Source: Benzoatithermus sp963720725 (GTDB lineage Bacteria; Pseudomonadota; Alphaproteobacteria; Geminicoccales; Geminicoccaceae). Taken from it: DNA of 64,000 nt. The stretch lies in assembly GCA_963720725.1 (NCBI GenBank), contig CAVRGN010000008.1, positions 124,001 to 188,000 of the forward strand, given 5' to 3'. Under the pieces are notes generated by a model. The model made no database searches, was not told the origin of the DNA, and saw only the letters and a program-made list of their open reading frames with translations. Position numbers and translations under genes: made by a program. Shown here in pieces: positions 19,115 to 27,937 of the stretch. Position 1 is the first letter of the stretch; every line of letters starts with the position of its first letter.

Positions 19115-19143
19115 TTGACGGCCGCGATCCCGCGACGGATATG
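19115..19143 (+). promoter_or_regulatory. Likely sigma-70 promoter of tRNA-Lys
   Basis: TTGACG at 19115-19120 matches the -35 consensus at five of six bases; GATATG at 19138-19143, 17 bases on, can act as a -10. The tRNA begins ten bases later. Placement just before a stable RNA gene is the main support. Confidence 0.45.
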
Positions 19144-19152
19144 CGGCGGGCC

Positions 19153-19228
<76 letters not shown>

Positions 19229-19544
19229 TACAGTCAGTGACTGAACGCCAGGATGCTCATGCTCCGTCGTGCGGTGGACCTCTGGACGCGACGGGGCTGG
19301 ATCGCAGCAGCGTCCGAGCACATCCAGCAGCGCGGCGCCGCGCTGCACTGATCATGGTACTCCTGGCTGCCCGGCCGCCGCGGCTGGCCAACCTCACTTG
19401 CCTACGGATCTTGTCACGACCTGCTGCGCGGGCCGATGGTTTCGCCTGCGCATCGACGGCAGCGAGACCATCGAACCTGGCGACCCAATCGCTGGGTGCG
19501 GCTCGACGCCACGTCGAGATCCTGCCCCGGAATCGATGTCGGTC

Positions 19545-19720
19545 AGAAGGCGGCGACCCGGCACTGCCGCCAGGTGGCATGGAGCTTGGCGACGGCGGCC
19601 TTGAGGCGCGTTGTGGGCGTCGGAGACGACCAGCTTGACGCCGCGCGGGCCGTGCTGTCGGGGCTTGCGCAAAGAAGCCGTCTTGAAGATCTCAGCTTCC
19701 GAGGCGCCGAGGTCCATCGG
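19545..19720 (-). pseudogene. IS256-family transposase fragment
   Basis: Reading the minus strand from about 19717, MDLGASEAEIFKT is followed by RGVKLVVSDAHN, the IS256 (Mutator-type) segment containing the second DDE aspartate. After a one-base slip near 19609 it continues as RLKAAVAKLHATWRQCRV and stops at 19543. Only about 60 codons of a transposase of about 400 remain, and no terminal inverted repeats are visible. The rest of the 19229-20138 gap is low in coding quality on both strands; I recognise nothing else in it. Confidence 0.65.
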
Positions 19721-20138
19721 GCTCTTCCCGCTCCCCCGGAGATGGGGACCCAAGCGCATTGGAGCCAGAACGCAAACATTCCGCGAGGAGCTGCCACGTC
19801 AGATTGGAACCGTCATCGCATAGCCAGCTCCGCCTTTTTCGTCACCCTGCTAATTCAGGTTAGCGCGTCACTGGACCAGAACCGCCAGTGTCGTGTTGTG
19901 GCCCGACAGGTCAACCACGACGCGGCACTTCCATGGATTTCGACCTCGGCGGAGCCCTGCACGCATTCACGATATCCGCGCGCCCTAGCCGACCCGATAG
20001 GCGACAGCCGCGAATGCTCAAATAGCTCAAATATGCCGAGCCTCGAGCAGCTCCAATCCACGTCCGCTAGTCTGAAGGTAAGTCGCTACCACCTGTCTGG
20101 CACGCCCCGGTGAGTACTATGATTTAGGATCATGACAA

Positions 20139-21551
20139 ATGTCTCTTGATGCCACTCGGCGGACGGTTCTGCGCGGCGGTCTTGCCGGTGTAGCAAGCAT
20201 CGCTGGCACGCTCCTGCCGGCTGGACTCGGCGGTGGCGCACCTCTCGGGCTCAGGCGTGACATCAACACCTTGGCCCCGAACGATCCGATCATCCTGACC
20301 TACGCAGCCGCTGTCCGATTTCTCCGGTCACTACCGCACAGCGACCGGCGCAGCTGGAACAATCTCACTGCTATCCACATGAACTGGTGCACGCATCAGA
20401 ATTGGTATTTGCTGCCGTGGCACCGCGAGTACTTGTTGGCCCTTGAGCGCATCATTCAGGCCCTACCGCTCACGGCGGTACCACGGGCGAACGAATTTTC
20501 AATGCCCTATTGGGATTGGACACGCAATCCTCGTCTCCCGGCAGCTTTCACACGTCGAACGTTAAATGACGGATCCGCCAATCCTCTGCTCGATCGATCC
20601 CGTAGAGTGGGCACAAAAGCCGTCATCCCCGCAGAACTCATCGGGACGGCCGCGATGCGCAGCGTATACAGCGCTCCTACGTTCGAAACCTTCGCCAGTT
20701 CGCGCCCAAAAGGTCAGAACAATACCAATAGCTCTTGGCAGCGAGTAACTAGTACGCAAGGTTTCCTTGAGGCGGCCCCACATAACGGGGTGCACAACTG
20801 GATCGGCGGAAACATGCTTACCATGGCATCGCCACGTGATCCGATCTTTTTCTTGCACCACGCCAACATCGATCGCATCTGGGCATCTTGGAACGCCCAC
20901 GGCAACCTGAACACCAGCGCGACGGCCTGGTTAAATTTTATATTCACGCAAAACTTCGTCCAGTCCAACGGGCTCCGCTACAACAAACGCGTGCGTGATA
21001 TCGATATGTCGACCTATACGTATGACCGACTTGATCCTCGGGTCAGCGCAGCTTCGCAGTCGCGAGCGCCAGCTAGAACATCATTGACCCTATCCGCGAC
21101 CGACGGCATTTCGAAGTTGGGCTCCACCATCATAACCCGACAGGTCCGGGTACCCAAGCGGCGCATAGGTCAGACAACAGCAGTACTCAGAATTGTGGAC
21201 TTCACGATCCCCACGCAGCGGATGATGGATATCGTGAGGGTATTCGTGAACCATCCTGGGTTAAATGAAGCGACGGCCCCAGACGGACCGTTTTTCCTCG
21301 GCAGCTTGACGTTCTTCGCTGGCTCCGGAAGGAGAGCTGGAGATGCGTCGTTGGCGAACTCCGACATTTGCAGAACGTCCGGAAACTGCTTCTCATTCGA
21401 GCTGCCGCTGACGGAGATGATCAACCGGTGGCACGCCGAGGGCCGGCTACTTGGAGAATCGCTCACCGTTCAGCTTGTGACGGTCGGACCGACGAGAAAG
21501 CGGTTGGAGCCGTCGCCGAGCCCTGCTTCGATCGATGTGGAATTCTTGTGA
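20139..21551 (+). CDS. Tyrosinase (type 3 copper polyphenol oxidase), Tat-exported
   Basis: A 470-residue enzyme oxidising phenols and catechols to quinones at a dicopper centre. CuA histidines H80, H86 and H95 lie in IHMNWCTHQNWYLLPWHREY; C84 two residues before H86 fits the Cys-X-His thioether seen in fungal and plant enzymes. CuB is H215 and H219 (PHNGVHNWIGG) with H241 in SPRDPIFFLHHANIDRIW. The N-terminus RRTVLRGGLAGVASIAG is a twin-arginine signal, suiting a folded copper protein. The C-terminal about 170 residues form an extra beta domain. Base composition is visibly less GC-rich than the neighbours, and IS scars flank the locus, both suggesting transfer. Coupled to the next gene. Confidence 0.93.
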   Translation: MSLDATRRTVLRGGLAGVASIAGTLLPAGLGGGAPLGLRRDINTLAPNDPIILTYAAAVRFLRSLPHSDRRSWNNLTAIHMNWCTHQNWYLLPWHREYLLALERIIQALPLTAVPRANEFSMPYWDWTRNPRLPAAFTRRTLNDGSANPLLDRSRRVGTKAVIPAELIGTAAMRSVYSAPTFETFASSRPKGQNNTNSSWQRVTSTQGFLEAAPHNGVHNWIGGNMLTMASPRDPIFFLHHANIDRIWASWNAHGNLNTSATAWLNFIFTQNFVQSNGLRYNKRVRDIDMSTYTYDRLDPRVSAASQSRAPARTSLTLSATDGISKLGSTIITRQVRVPKRRIGQTTAVLRIVDFTIPTQRMMDIVRVFVNHPGLNEATAPDGPFFLGSLTFFAGSGRRAGDASLANSDICRTSGNCFSFELPLTEMINRWHAEGRLLGESLTVQLVTVGPTRKRLEPSPSPASIDVEFL

Positions 21552-22066
21552 TGCGACCGGCAGAGTTCATGATCCGACGTATCAAGCTATCGGCCATCTG
21601 CAGTATCGGCAGTCAGGTTTCCATCTGGTCGCTGCTGACGGTCGCGGCAGGTCATGCCGCGGTGTCGGTTACGGCCACGACGAACCGCCCGGGCACGGTC
21701 ACGGTGTCACGAGCCCTTGAGGTTGCCGACGCGGACGGGCATGGCTGCGACGAGGCTGCGAGGGCGGTCCTGAGGGTGCGACTACGACAGCTGACCGGCG
21801 GGGCTGGTCTGCTCATCCGAGTTTTCCTGGATCAGGACGGCGCTGTTCCTGCCGGTCCGACCGCGGGCTTTGCCTATATCGGAACGGTGGCGCTGGCGCC
21901 ATCCGATACGGCGGCAGCACAGGAATTCTTCCTACCTGTGCCCCTCGCCATTCAGTCTCCTTGGCGTGGGCGAGCGACGATCGCACCGATGCTCATCGAT
22001 GGTGCAGGAGAGCCTACTGCTAGTGTTTCCATCGAGGATGTCTCATTGGTCAGAACTGCTTGCTGA
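21551..22066 (+). CDS. Small exported protein coupled to tyrosinase
   Basis: A 171-residue protein whose ATG at 21551 overlaps the tyrosinase TGA (TGATG), so translation is coupled. The N-terminus has two arginines, then a hydrophobic stretch ending AAGHAAVSVTA, a likely signal peptide. The mature part is beta-rich: RAVLRVRLRQLTGG, GLLIRVFLDQDGAVPAGP, FAYIGTVALAPSD, EFFLPVPLAI. I do not recognise a family. By position it could be an accessory such as a copper-delivery or folding partner, as MelC1 is for Streptomyces tyrosinase, but no copper-binding His/Cys/Met cluster stands out, so that role is only a hypothesis. Confidence 0.7.
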   Translation: MRPAEFMIRRIKLSAICSIGSQVSIWSLLTVAAGHAAVSVTATTNRPGTVTVSRALEVADADGHGCDEAARAVLRVRLRQLTGGAGLLIRVFLDQDGAVPAGPTAGFAYIGTVALAPSDTAAAQEFFLPVPLAIQSPWRGRATIAPMLIDGAGEPTASVSIEDVSLVRTAC

Positions 22067-22211
22067 AAGCCCGGCTCGACAACCCAACGGTTGATTGACT
22101 CCTGGCCAGCCGGCCGCGGAAGAATCGCTGTCCTGGGCAATCCAGCCGTCGCTCGATCGCCGGCGGATGGGTTGTCCGAGGTCGGCAACGGGGCCGCCAA
22201 TCTCACAGCCG

Positions 22212-22632
22212 GGGACGATCCTCTGAGGACCTGCTCGAGGAAGGCGGGGGTGTTGGCGGCGGTGCGGCGCGGGTGGAGGCCCTGGACCTGGAAGCGGGAG
22301 CAGTCGTCGCCGGCGGTGTACTGGTAGAGACCGGGGCCGGTCTTGCCCCCGTCGAGGTGGATCCGGTCGCCCGGGATGGCCCTGCCGTAGCGCCTGGTAG
22401 CCTCGCGCCGGAGCGGCCTGCGCCTGAGATAGCGCTGATCGTGCCGCACCAGGAGCTTGTGGACGGTGTCGAGTGCCAGCTTGAGGCCGTGCTCGCGGAT
22501 CAGCTCGATGCGCAGCCTGACCCCGGGCCGGCGCTCGCGGCGCAGACCGAGGATCCGTTCCGTCTCGCGTGCGAACAGCTTGCGGTTCGGCGAATGGTGT
22601 GTTCGCCGGCTGCGGTCCTGCAGGCCGGCCAC
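22212..22632 (-). pseudogene. IS481-family transposase fragment
   Basis: An open stretch on the minus strand with the IS481 pattern: AGLQDRSRRTHHSPNRKLF, then HGLKLALDTVHKLLVRH, IPGDRIHLDGGKTGPGLYQY, DDCSRFQVQGLHPRRTAANT and FLEQV. The first catalytic aspartate region and DDCSR are kept, but the N-terminal HTH and the whole C-terminal half (third catalytic residue) are gone, so it cannot transpose. Similarity stops near 22212. The rest of the 22067-23181 gap shows no gene I can support. Confidence 0.78.
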
Positions 22633-22940
22633 AGCGACAAGCCGTGCGTGATCGGCTCAGGCTGTCGCGGGCGGAGGAGGTGCAACCATCTCTACAAACC
22701 CCACAGCTCAAAGGCCCCGCCTGTCGCAAGAGTTCGTACAGCCGCGAGGCAGCTCGCGCCCCACCGGCGGCCTGTCCTCGCCGTGCGATTCCCGGGCTGG
22801 CATGACCCGGCGGGTTCTCTTAGGTTGGGCACCGGGACGAGGTGGACGTCGCCGCCGCAAGTGCGACCGGTTACTCGAAGCCTCTGAATTTCGTAACGAT
22901 TTTGACGCGGACCGTCCGCGGCGAAAATAGTTGCGGCGAG

Positions 22941-22954
22941 CTAATCTCGATTAG
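22941..22954. promoter_or_regulatory. Short perfect palindrome, possible operator
   Basis: CTAATCTCGATTAG has 6-base arms around a 2-base centre in an AT-richer stretch about 230 bases before the first gene of the secretion cassette. It could be a repressor site; nothing else supports this. Confidence 0.25.
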
Positions 22955-23181
22955 TGCAGGACGGAAAAGGCGGGGTAGGTTCACTCACGGTTGTGAGCTA
23001 CCTCAGGCCGGCGTGCCAAGGGGGCACGTATCTTTCCCTATATCAGGATGTGGCGCACTGCGAGGCGAAGTGAAATCATGCTGCTTGTCAGCATGGCAAG
23101 AAAGGTCGCAAGAACAGCCGTCGTGGCCAAATAGACAATAGATCTCGTCGTAGCAAAACTACACTATGGGCGGATTCACCT

Positions 23182-23607
23182 ATGAAAGGTCCTTTCGAGA
23201 TGAGCGGCAGCTTTTTTCGGGTGTCGGGTATCGATCCCAACCATGGCGCCAAGATGGCTTTTGTCTGGTGCCGGGCGGAGAACTCGGACAGCTTTATTCT
23301 GGTTGCCTCAGCTTACATTGTCGGGGCCGATACCGTTCGACCTCCAGGAATCCGTCCAGGGCAGTTCAGTGTCGCCTTCCTGCTTCCCTCCAATTGCTTG
23401 GCTGATACGATCATTGCAACTGATGACATAGACGAACAGAGGTCATTGCCCAATGTCGTCGTAGAGAAATGTCCGACTCCGCAGGGCTTCCACTCACATC
23501 GAACGGCGGCTTTGCACGGCGTCCGGCCGCCCTATCCAGAAGTTGGGCAAATATTGAGTGGAGCCATGCTCGTCCGTGCTGACTCGGCCATGGACACACG
23601 GTCATGA
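23182..23607 (+). CDS. Small protein resembling the collagen-like protein's N-terminal domain
   Basis: A 141-residue protein; its TGA overlaps the ATG of the collagen-like gene (ATGA at 23604), which argues it is real and cotranslated. Residues about 9-90 (RVSGIDPNHGAKMAFVW, SFILVASAY, FLLPSNCLADTIIATDD) line up by eye with the first 80 residues of the next protein (VKGRDVAGTTMFIYV, TFTLLGSAS, ILLPDGFNLADIVVYN): shared V-x-G-x-D-x3-G, F-x-L-x2-SA and LLP...LAD. The two probably share a beta fold. No signal peptide, as expected for type I secretion cargo or a cytoplasmic partner. Otherwise unrecognised. The alternative start at 23200 (MSGSFFRV) fits the alignment equally well. Confidence 0.6.
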   Translation: MKGPFEMSGSFFRVSGIDPNHGAKMAFVWCRAENSDSFILVASAYIVGADTVRPPGIRPGQFSVAFLLPSNCLADTIIATDDIDEQRSLPNVVVEKCPTPQGFHSHRTAALHGVRPPYPEVGQILSGAMLVRADSAMDTRS

Positions 23608-25472
23608 GCGAACTTGTGCTGGTCAAAGGCAGAGACGTTGCCGGTACGACCATGTTCATCTACGTCAACAATGGCGGAACATTCACGCTTTTGGGCAGTG
23701 CCTCCAATACGACAGCGGCCAACGATGCTCAAGATGGGGCAAGTGTCGGCCTCGCGTCGTACTCCGAACTCATACTGCTGCCAGATGGATTCAATCTAGC
23801 CGACATCGTCGTCTACAATCAAGCCGGAACAATTCAGACTCGTGGCTCTGAGCAGGTGAACGGGGAGTTCAGCCTTCAGAACTTCGGTATTGGTGCAACG
23901 GGCGCCACAGGTGCGACCGGTGCAACAGGCGCCACAGGTGCCACTGGCACGGGTGCGACGGGCGCTACAGGTGCCACCGGCGGAACGGGTGCGACCGGCG
24001 CCACCGGTGCCACGGGTGCCACGGGCGGAACGGGTGCAACGGGTGCCACCGGCGGAACGGGTGCAACGGGTGCCACCGGCGGAACCGGTGCAACGGGCGC
24101 CACTGGCGCCACTGGCACAGGTGCGACGGGCGCTACAGGTGCCACTGGCGGAACGGGTGCAACGGGTGCCACCGGCGGAACCGGTGCAACGGGCGCCACT
24201 GGCGCCACTGGCACAGGTGCGACGGGCGCTACAGGTGCCACTGGCGGAACTGGTGCGACCGGGGCAACGGGTGCCACTGGCGGAACGGGTGCCACCGGCG
24301 GAACGGGTGCAACGGGTGCCACCGGCGGAACCGGTGCAACGGGCGCCACTGGCGCCACTGGCACAGGTGCGACGGGCTGCCACTGGCGGAACTGGTGCGA
24401 CCGGGGCAACGGGTGCCACTGGCGGAACCGGTGCGACGGGCGCCACGGGTGCCACTGGCGGAACTGGTGCGACCGGGGCAACGGGTGCCACTGGCGGAAC
24501 CGGTGCGACGGGCGCTACAGGTGCCACTGGCGGAACGGGCGCCACGGGTGCCACCGGCGGAACGGGTGCGACCGGGGCGACAGGGGCCACGGGTGCCACC
24601 GGCGGAACGGGTAAGACCGGAGCGACGGGTGCCACGGCGGAACGGGCGCGACGGGTGCCACCGGCGGAACGGGCAAGACCGGGCCTACGGGTGCGACGGG
24701 CGGAACCGGAGCGACTGGGGCAACCGGCGCGACGGGCGGAACCGGAGCGACTGGGCCAACCGGCGCTACTGGTCCGACCGGTCCAAGAGGTCCAACCGGA
24801 AATACCGGGAATACTGGAAACACCGGACATACAGGATACCCGGGGCCAACTGGCCACACTGGCAAGCCTGGCTACACTGGTAAACCCGGCTACACCGGCA
24901 AACCTGGCTATACCGGCAAGCCCGGCTACACCGGTCCCACCGGCTACACCGGCAAGCCCGGCAACACGGGCAGTACCGGTCCCACCGGCTACACCGGCAA
25001 GCCCGGCAACACCGGCAGTACCGGTCCCACCGGCTACACCGGCAAGCCCGGCAACACGGGCAGTACCGGTCCCACCGGTTACACCGGCAAGCCCGGCAAC
25101 ACCGGCAACACGGGTCCCACCGGCTACACCGGCAAGCCCGGCAACACCGGCAGTACCGGTCCCACCGGCTACACCGGCGGTGCAGGACCCAAGAGCCTGA
25201 CCTTCATCTCGGCGGAGACCAAGGGAGGCAAGAAGGCCGAAGCCGCAGCTGAGGCCGGTGCCGGCGAAAAGTCGCTGCGAACCGCTGCACAGGGATCAGG
25301 CAAGAACCTGACCTCGCTGGATATCGCAGCGCACGGCTCCTCGCCGACCATAGCCAGCAAGACTGGTCGCGGCGGAGTAGCGGTGGACCTGCCGCCCAAG
25401 CCGGGCGCCAATACCGGTGGTGGGACATTGGGTACCGATGATGACGCTCATCCCTTGATCCTGCCCCACTAG
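23604..25472 (+). CDS. Collagen-like GXT-repeat protein, frame interrupted by two compensating indels
   Basis: An N-terminal beta domain of about 95 residues precedes roughly 430 residues of collagen triplets, first GAT/GGT, then GKPGYT units and five 15-residue units of GPTGYTGKPGNTGST type. The C-terminal tail of about 95 residues begins GPKSLTFISAETKGG and ends DDDAHPLILPH. No signal peptide; directly downstream is a type I exporter, so it is the likely cargo. The frame breaks twice: near 24375 eight bases of a repeat unit are missing, and near 24650 one base is missing (GCCACGGCGG for GCCACCGGCGG). Together they remove nine bases and restore the frame. As written, translation stops at 24614 after 336 residues. 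Repeat slippage or sequence error are both possible. Confidence 0.8.
23900..25177 (+). repeat. Coding tandem repeats of the collagen-like gene
   Basis: Nine-base GXT-GXT units dominate 23900-24780, with higher-order blocks repeated near 24110, 24210 and 24350. Four 18-base GKPGYT units lie at about 24862-24933. Five full 45-base units start at 24933, 24978, 25023, 25068 and 25113, with a partial sixth at 25158. Periods are multiples of three, except where the two indels fall. Confidence 0.85.
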
Positions 25473-25714
25473 GCGCGATCCAGGGCGGGAGATCGGCCAC
25501 CCGGCCGGTCTCCCCGTCATTTTTGTCGACATCCGACCAAGCTTCGCCTTCCGGCCATCGGCAACGTCGAGTGAAATGAGATGATCCAGCGGCGAGCCTC
25601 CGCAATCGACCCATTGCTTGCTGTCGCTGCTCGCGTGGCCACGACCCGGTTGACCATCCGCTCAGGCACGGATCGAGGCGAGGCGGGTCCGAACGATCAG
25701 TCGAAGCAGACACC

Positions 25715-27937
25715 GTGAATCACTCTACCCTCGACGACACCAAGGACCTCTCCTGCGTTCGCCTGGCCGGGGCCGTGAGCATCGCCCGCTACCACGGCAT
25801 CGAGTTGGATGCCCGCGAGCTCGGTCGAAGTCCTGCCGAGGCACCCGCATCTTCACCCGAGTTGGTGGAATTGTTTCGCCGGTCGGGGCTCTGGGCACGT
25901 AGCGTCCAACTCTCCTTCCGGCAGCTGATGAGCATCGACAGCCCGGCGCCGATCCTGCTGTTGCTGGCCGACGGCCAAGCGGCCGTCGTCGTCGGCCGCA
26001 TCCGCGAGCGTGGCTTGCTGTTGGTGCGTGATCCGGGTGCATTCGCCTCCGAACCGCCGATGCAGGTGAGCGAACTCCGCTTGAAGCAGGTCTGGCACGG
26101 CACAACCGTGCTCGTGCGGGCTTCGCGTGCCGACCAAGCGGACGAAAAGCCCTTCGATCTCGCCCTGCTCACCCGGCTGGTCTGGGGGGAGAAGACGATC
26201 CTGCGCGACGTGGCCATCGGCTCGGTGACCATAACGCTGCTCAGCGTGCTGCCCGTGCTCATGGTCATGACCACATTGAACACGGTCGTCACCTACCGCA
26301 GCATGAATACACTCACCCTGATTGTCACCGTGCTGGTCATCGCCGTTGTGCTGGAAATGTTGATAGCATGGTGCCGGCGGCTCCTTCTGGTCATACTTGC
26401 CTGCCGTCTCGACACGAGACTGAATCTCGCCATCTTCGACAGGCTGATGACCTTGCCGGTCGAATTCTTCGAGCAGAACCAGGCTGGCGAGCTCTCCTAC
26501 AAGGTGGGTCAGCTGTACCGCGTGCGCGACTTTCTTACTGGTCGCCTGATGACCACATTCATCGACGTGTCGATGGTCGTCCTGCTGCTGCCGGTCCTGT
26601 TTTACATGCAGGCGACGCTCGCCTGGACTGTCCTTGTCGCAGCAGGCTTCATCGTCGTCGTCATCGCCGCGTTCCTCAGACCGCTCGCCCGCATGACCGC
26701 AAAGCTGGTCCAGGCCGAATCGGACAAGGGCTCGCTTCTGGTCGAGAGCATCTACGGCATCCACACGGTCAAGTCACTCTGTCTGGAATCCGCGCGCAGT
26801 GCGGAATGGGATCAGCGTATCGCCCATCTCGGTGAGCTCAACCTGGCCATGGGCAAGCTGAGCAACTGGCCCATGGTCCTGGTGATGCCGTTCGAACGGT
26901 ACACGCAAGGCGGTGTCCTCGCTCTCGGTGCCTACATCGCGCTCACGTCGAACAATCCGTTGTCTCTGGGTGGCCTCATCGGCTTCATGATGCTCGGCGC
27001 GCGCGTAGCCAGCCCACTGGTGAACCTCGCGCGTCTCCTGCAGGACGTCCAGGAGGCGCGCGAGGCGCTGGCGCAGGTCGGATGGGTGTTGAACCGCCCG
27101 ACGGAAAAGCGTGCCATGACGCAAGGTCTTCGCCCCAAGTTCGAGGGGGCGATCAGCTTCACCGACGTCGTGTTCACCTACGAAGGAACGAAGACGCCGG
27201 CGCTCGACAAGGTGAACTTTGCCATCGAGCCCGGCTCGATGCTGGGTGTCGTCGGAAGATCCGGATCGGGTAAATCCACCATCGCCCGCTTGCTCATGGG
27301 TATCCATCGCGAGTATTCCGGCTCGGTGAAGATCGACGACACGGATCTGCGCGAAATCAACTTGCGCCATCTCCGGAAGAGTTTCGGCGTCGTGCTCCAG
27401 GAGAATTTTCTCTTTCGCGGTACCGTCAAGGACAACATCATCGCCGGGCGCCCGGGGCTCAGCTTCGAAGAAGCGGTGCGGGCGGCCAGGCTCGCCGGCG
27501 CCGAAGAGTTCATCGAGCGTCTGCCGCAGGGCTACGAAACCTGGATCCAGGAGGGCTCCCCGAACCTGTCGGGTGGTCAGCGTCAGCGCCTCGCCATCGC
27601 TCGGGCCCTGATCGTGGATCCCAAGCTCATGATCCTGGACGAGGCGACGTCGGCTCTCGATCCGGAAAGCGAGGCGCTGATCAGCGCCAATCTGGAGCGG
27701 ATGGCACATGGCCGGACCATGCTGATCGTGTCGCACCGCCTGTCGTCGCTGGTCAACTGCGATCAGATCCTGGTGCTCGAGCGTGGCAAGGTCGTCGACC
27801 TTGCGCCCCATCGGATCTTGCTGGAGCGCTGCCAGATCTACCGCCATCTCTGGCTGCAGCAGTCCCGCCATCTGGACAAGCATGAGAAAGGCTTCGTGGC
27901 CCCGGTCCGCGCGATCACCCAAGGGCGCCGGGCATGA
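25715..27937 (+). CDS. Type I secretion ABC transporter with degenerate C39-like domain
   Basis: A 740-residue inner-membrane exporter of HlyB type. The N-terminal about 125 residues have C39-peptidase layout (SIARYHGIELDARELGRS, later LLLVRDPG), but the catalytic cysteine position is valine and the histidine of the HFVV motif is missing, so it should bind rather than cleave cargo. Six membrane helices fill about 160-450. The ATPase has Walker A GRSGSGKST (about 514-522), signature LSGGQRQRLA (about 617) and Walker B LMILDEATSALD (about 637). Start GTG 25715. Its TGA overlaps the HlyD start (ATGA). Position after the collagen-like gene suggests that protein as substrate. Confidence 0.93.
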   Translation: MNHSTLDDTKDLSCVRLAGAVSIARYHGIELDARELGRSPAEAPASSPELVELFRRSGLWARSVQLSFRQLMSIDSPAPILLLLADGQAAVVVGRIRERGLLLVRDPGAFASEPPMQVSELRLKQVWHGTTVLVRASRADQADEKPFDLALLTRLVWGEKTILRDVAIGSVTITLLSVLPVLMVMTTLNTVVTYRSMNTLTLIVTVLVIAVVLEMLIAWCRRLLLVILACRLDTRLNLAIFDRLMTLPVEFFEQNQAGELSYKVGQLYRVRDFLTGRLMTTFIDVSMVVLLLPVLFYMQATLAWTVLVAAGFIVVVIAAFLRPLARMTAKLVQAESDKGSLLVESIYGIHTVKSLCLESARSAEWDQRIAHLGELNLAMGKLSNWPMVLVMPFERYTQGGVLALGAYIALTSNNPLSLGGLIGFMMLGARVASPLVNLARLLQDVQEAREALAQVGWVLNRPTEKRAMTQGLRPKFEGAISFTDVVFTYEGTKTPALDKVNFAIEPGSMLGVVGRSGSGKSTIARLLMGIHREYSGSVKIDDTDLREINLRHLRKSFGVVLQENFLFRGTVKDNIIAGRPGLSFEEAVRAARLAGAEEFIERLPQGYETWIQEGSPNLSGGQRQRLAIARALIVDPKLMILDEATSALDPESEALISANLERMAHGRTMLIVSHRLSSLVNCDQILVLERGKVVDLAPHRILLERCQIYRHLWLQQSRHLDKHEKGFVAPVRAITQGRRA

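Noticed and set aside
20139..21551. Hemocyanin-like or laccase assignment for the copper enzyme
   Set aside because: The CuA and CuB histidine patterns are those of type 3 tyrosinases; no blue-copper motifs are present.
23900..25177. Direct repeats that could suggest a CRISPR array
   Set aside because: Periods of 9, 18 and 45 bases encode collagen triplets and there are no unique spacers.
25715..27937. Bacteriocin exporter with active C39 peptidase
   Set aside because: The catalytic cysteine and histidine positions are not conserved, and no small leader-peptide gene is nearby.
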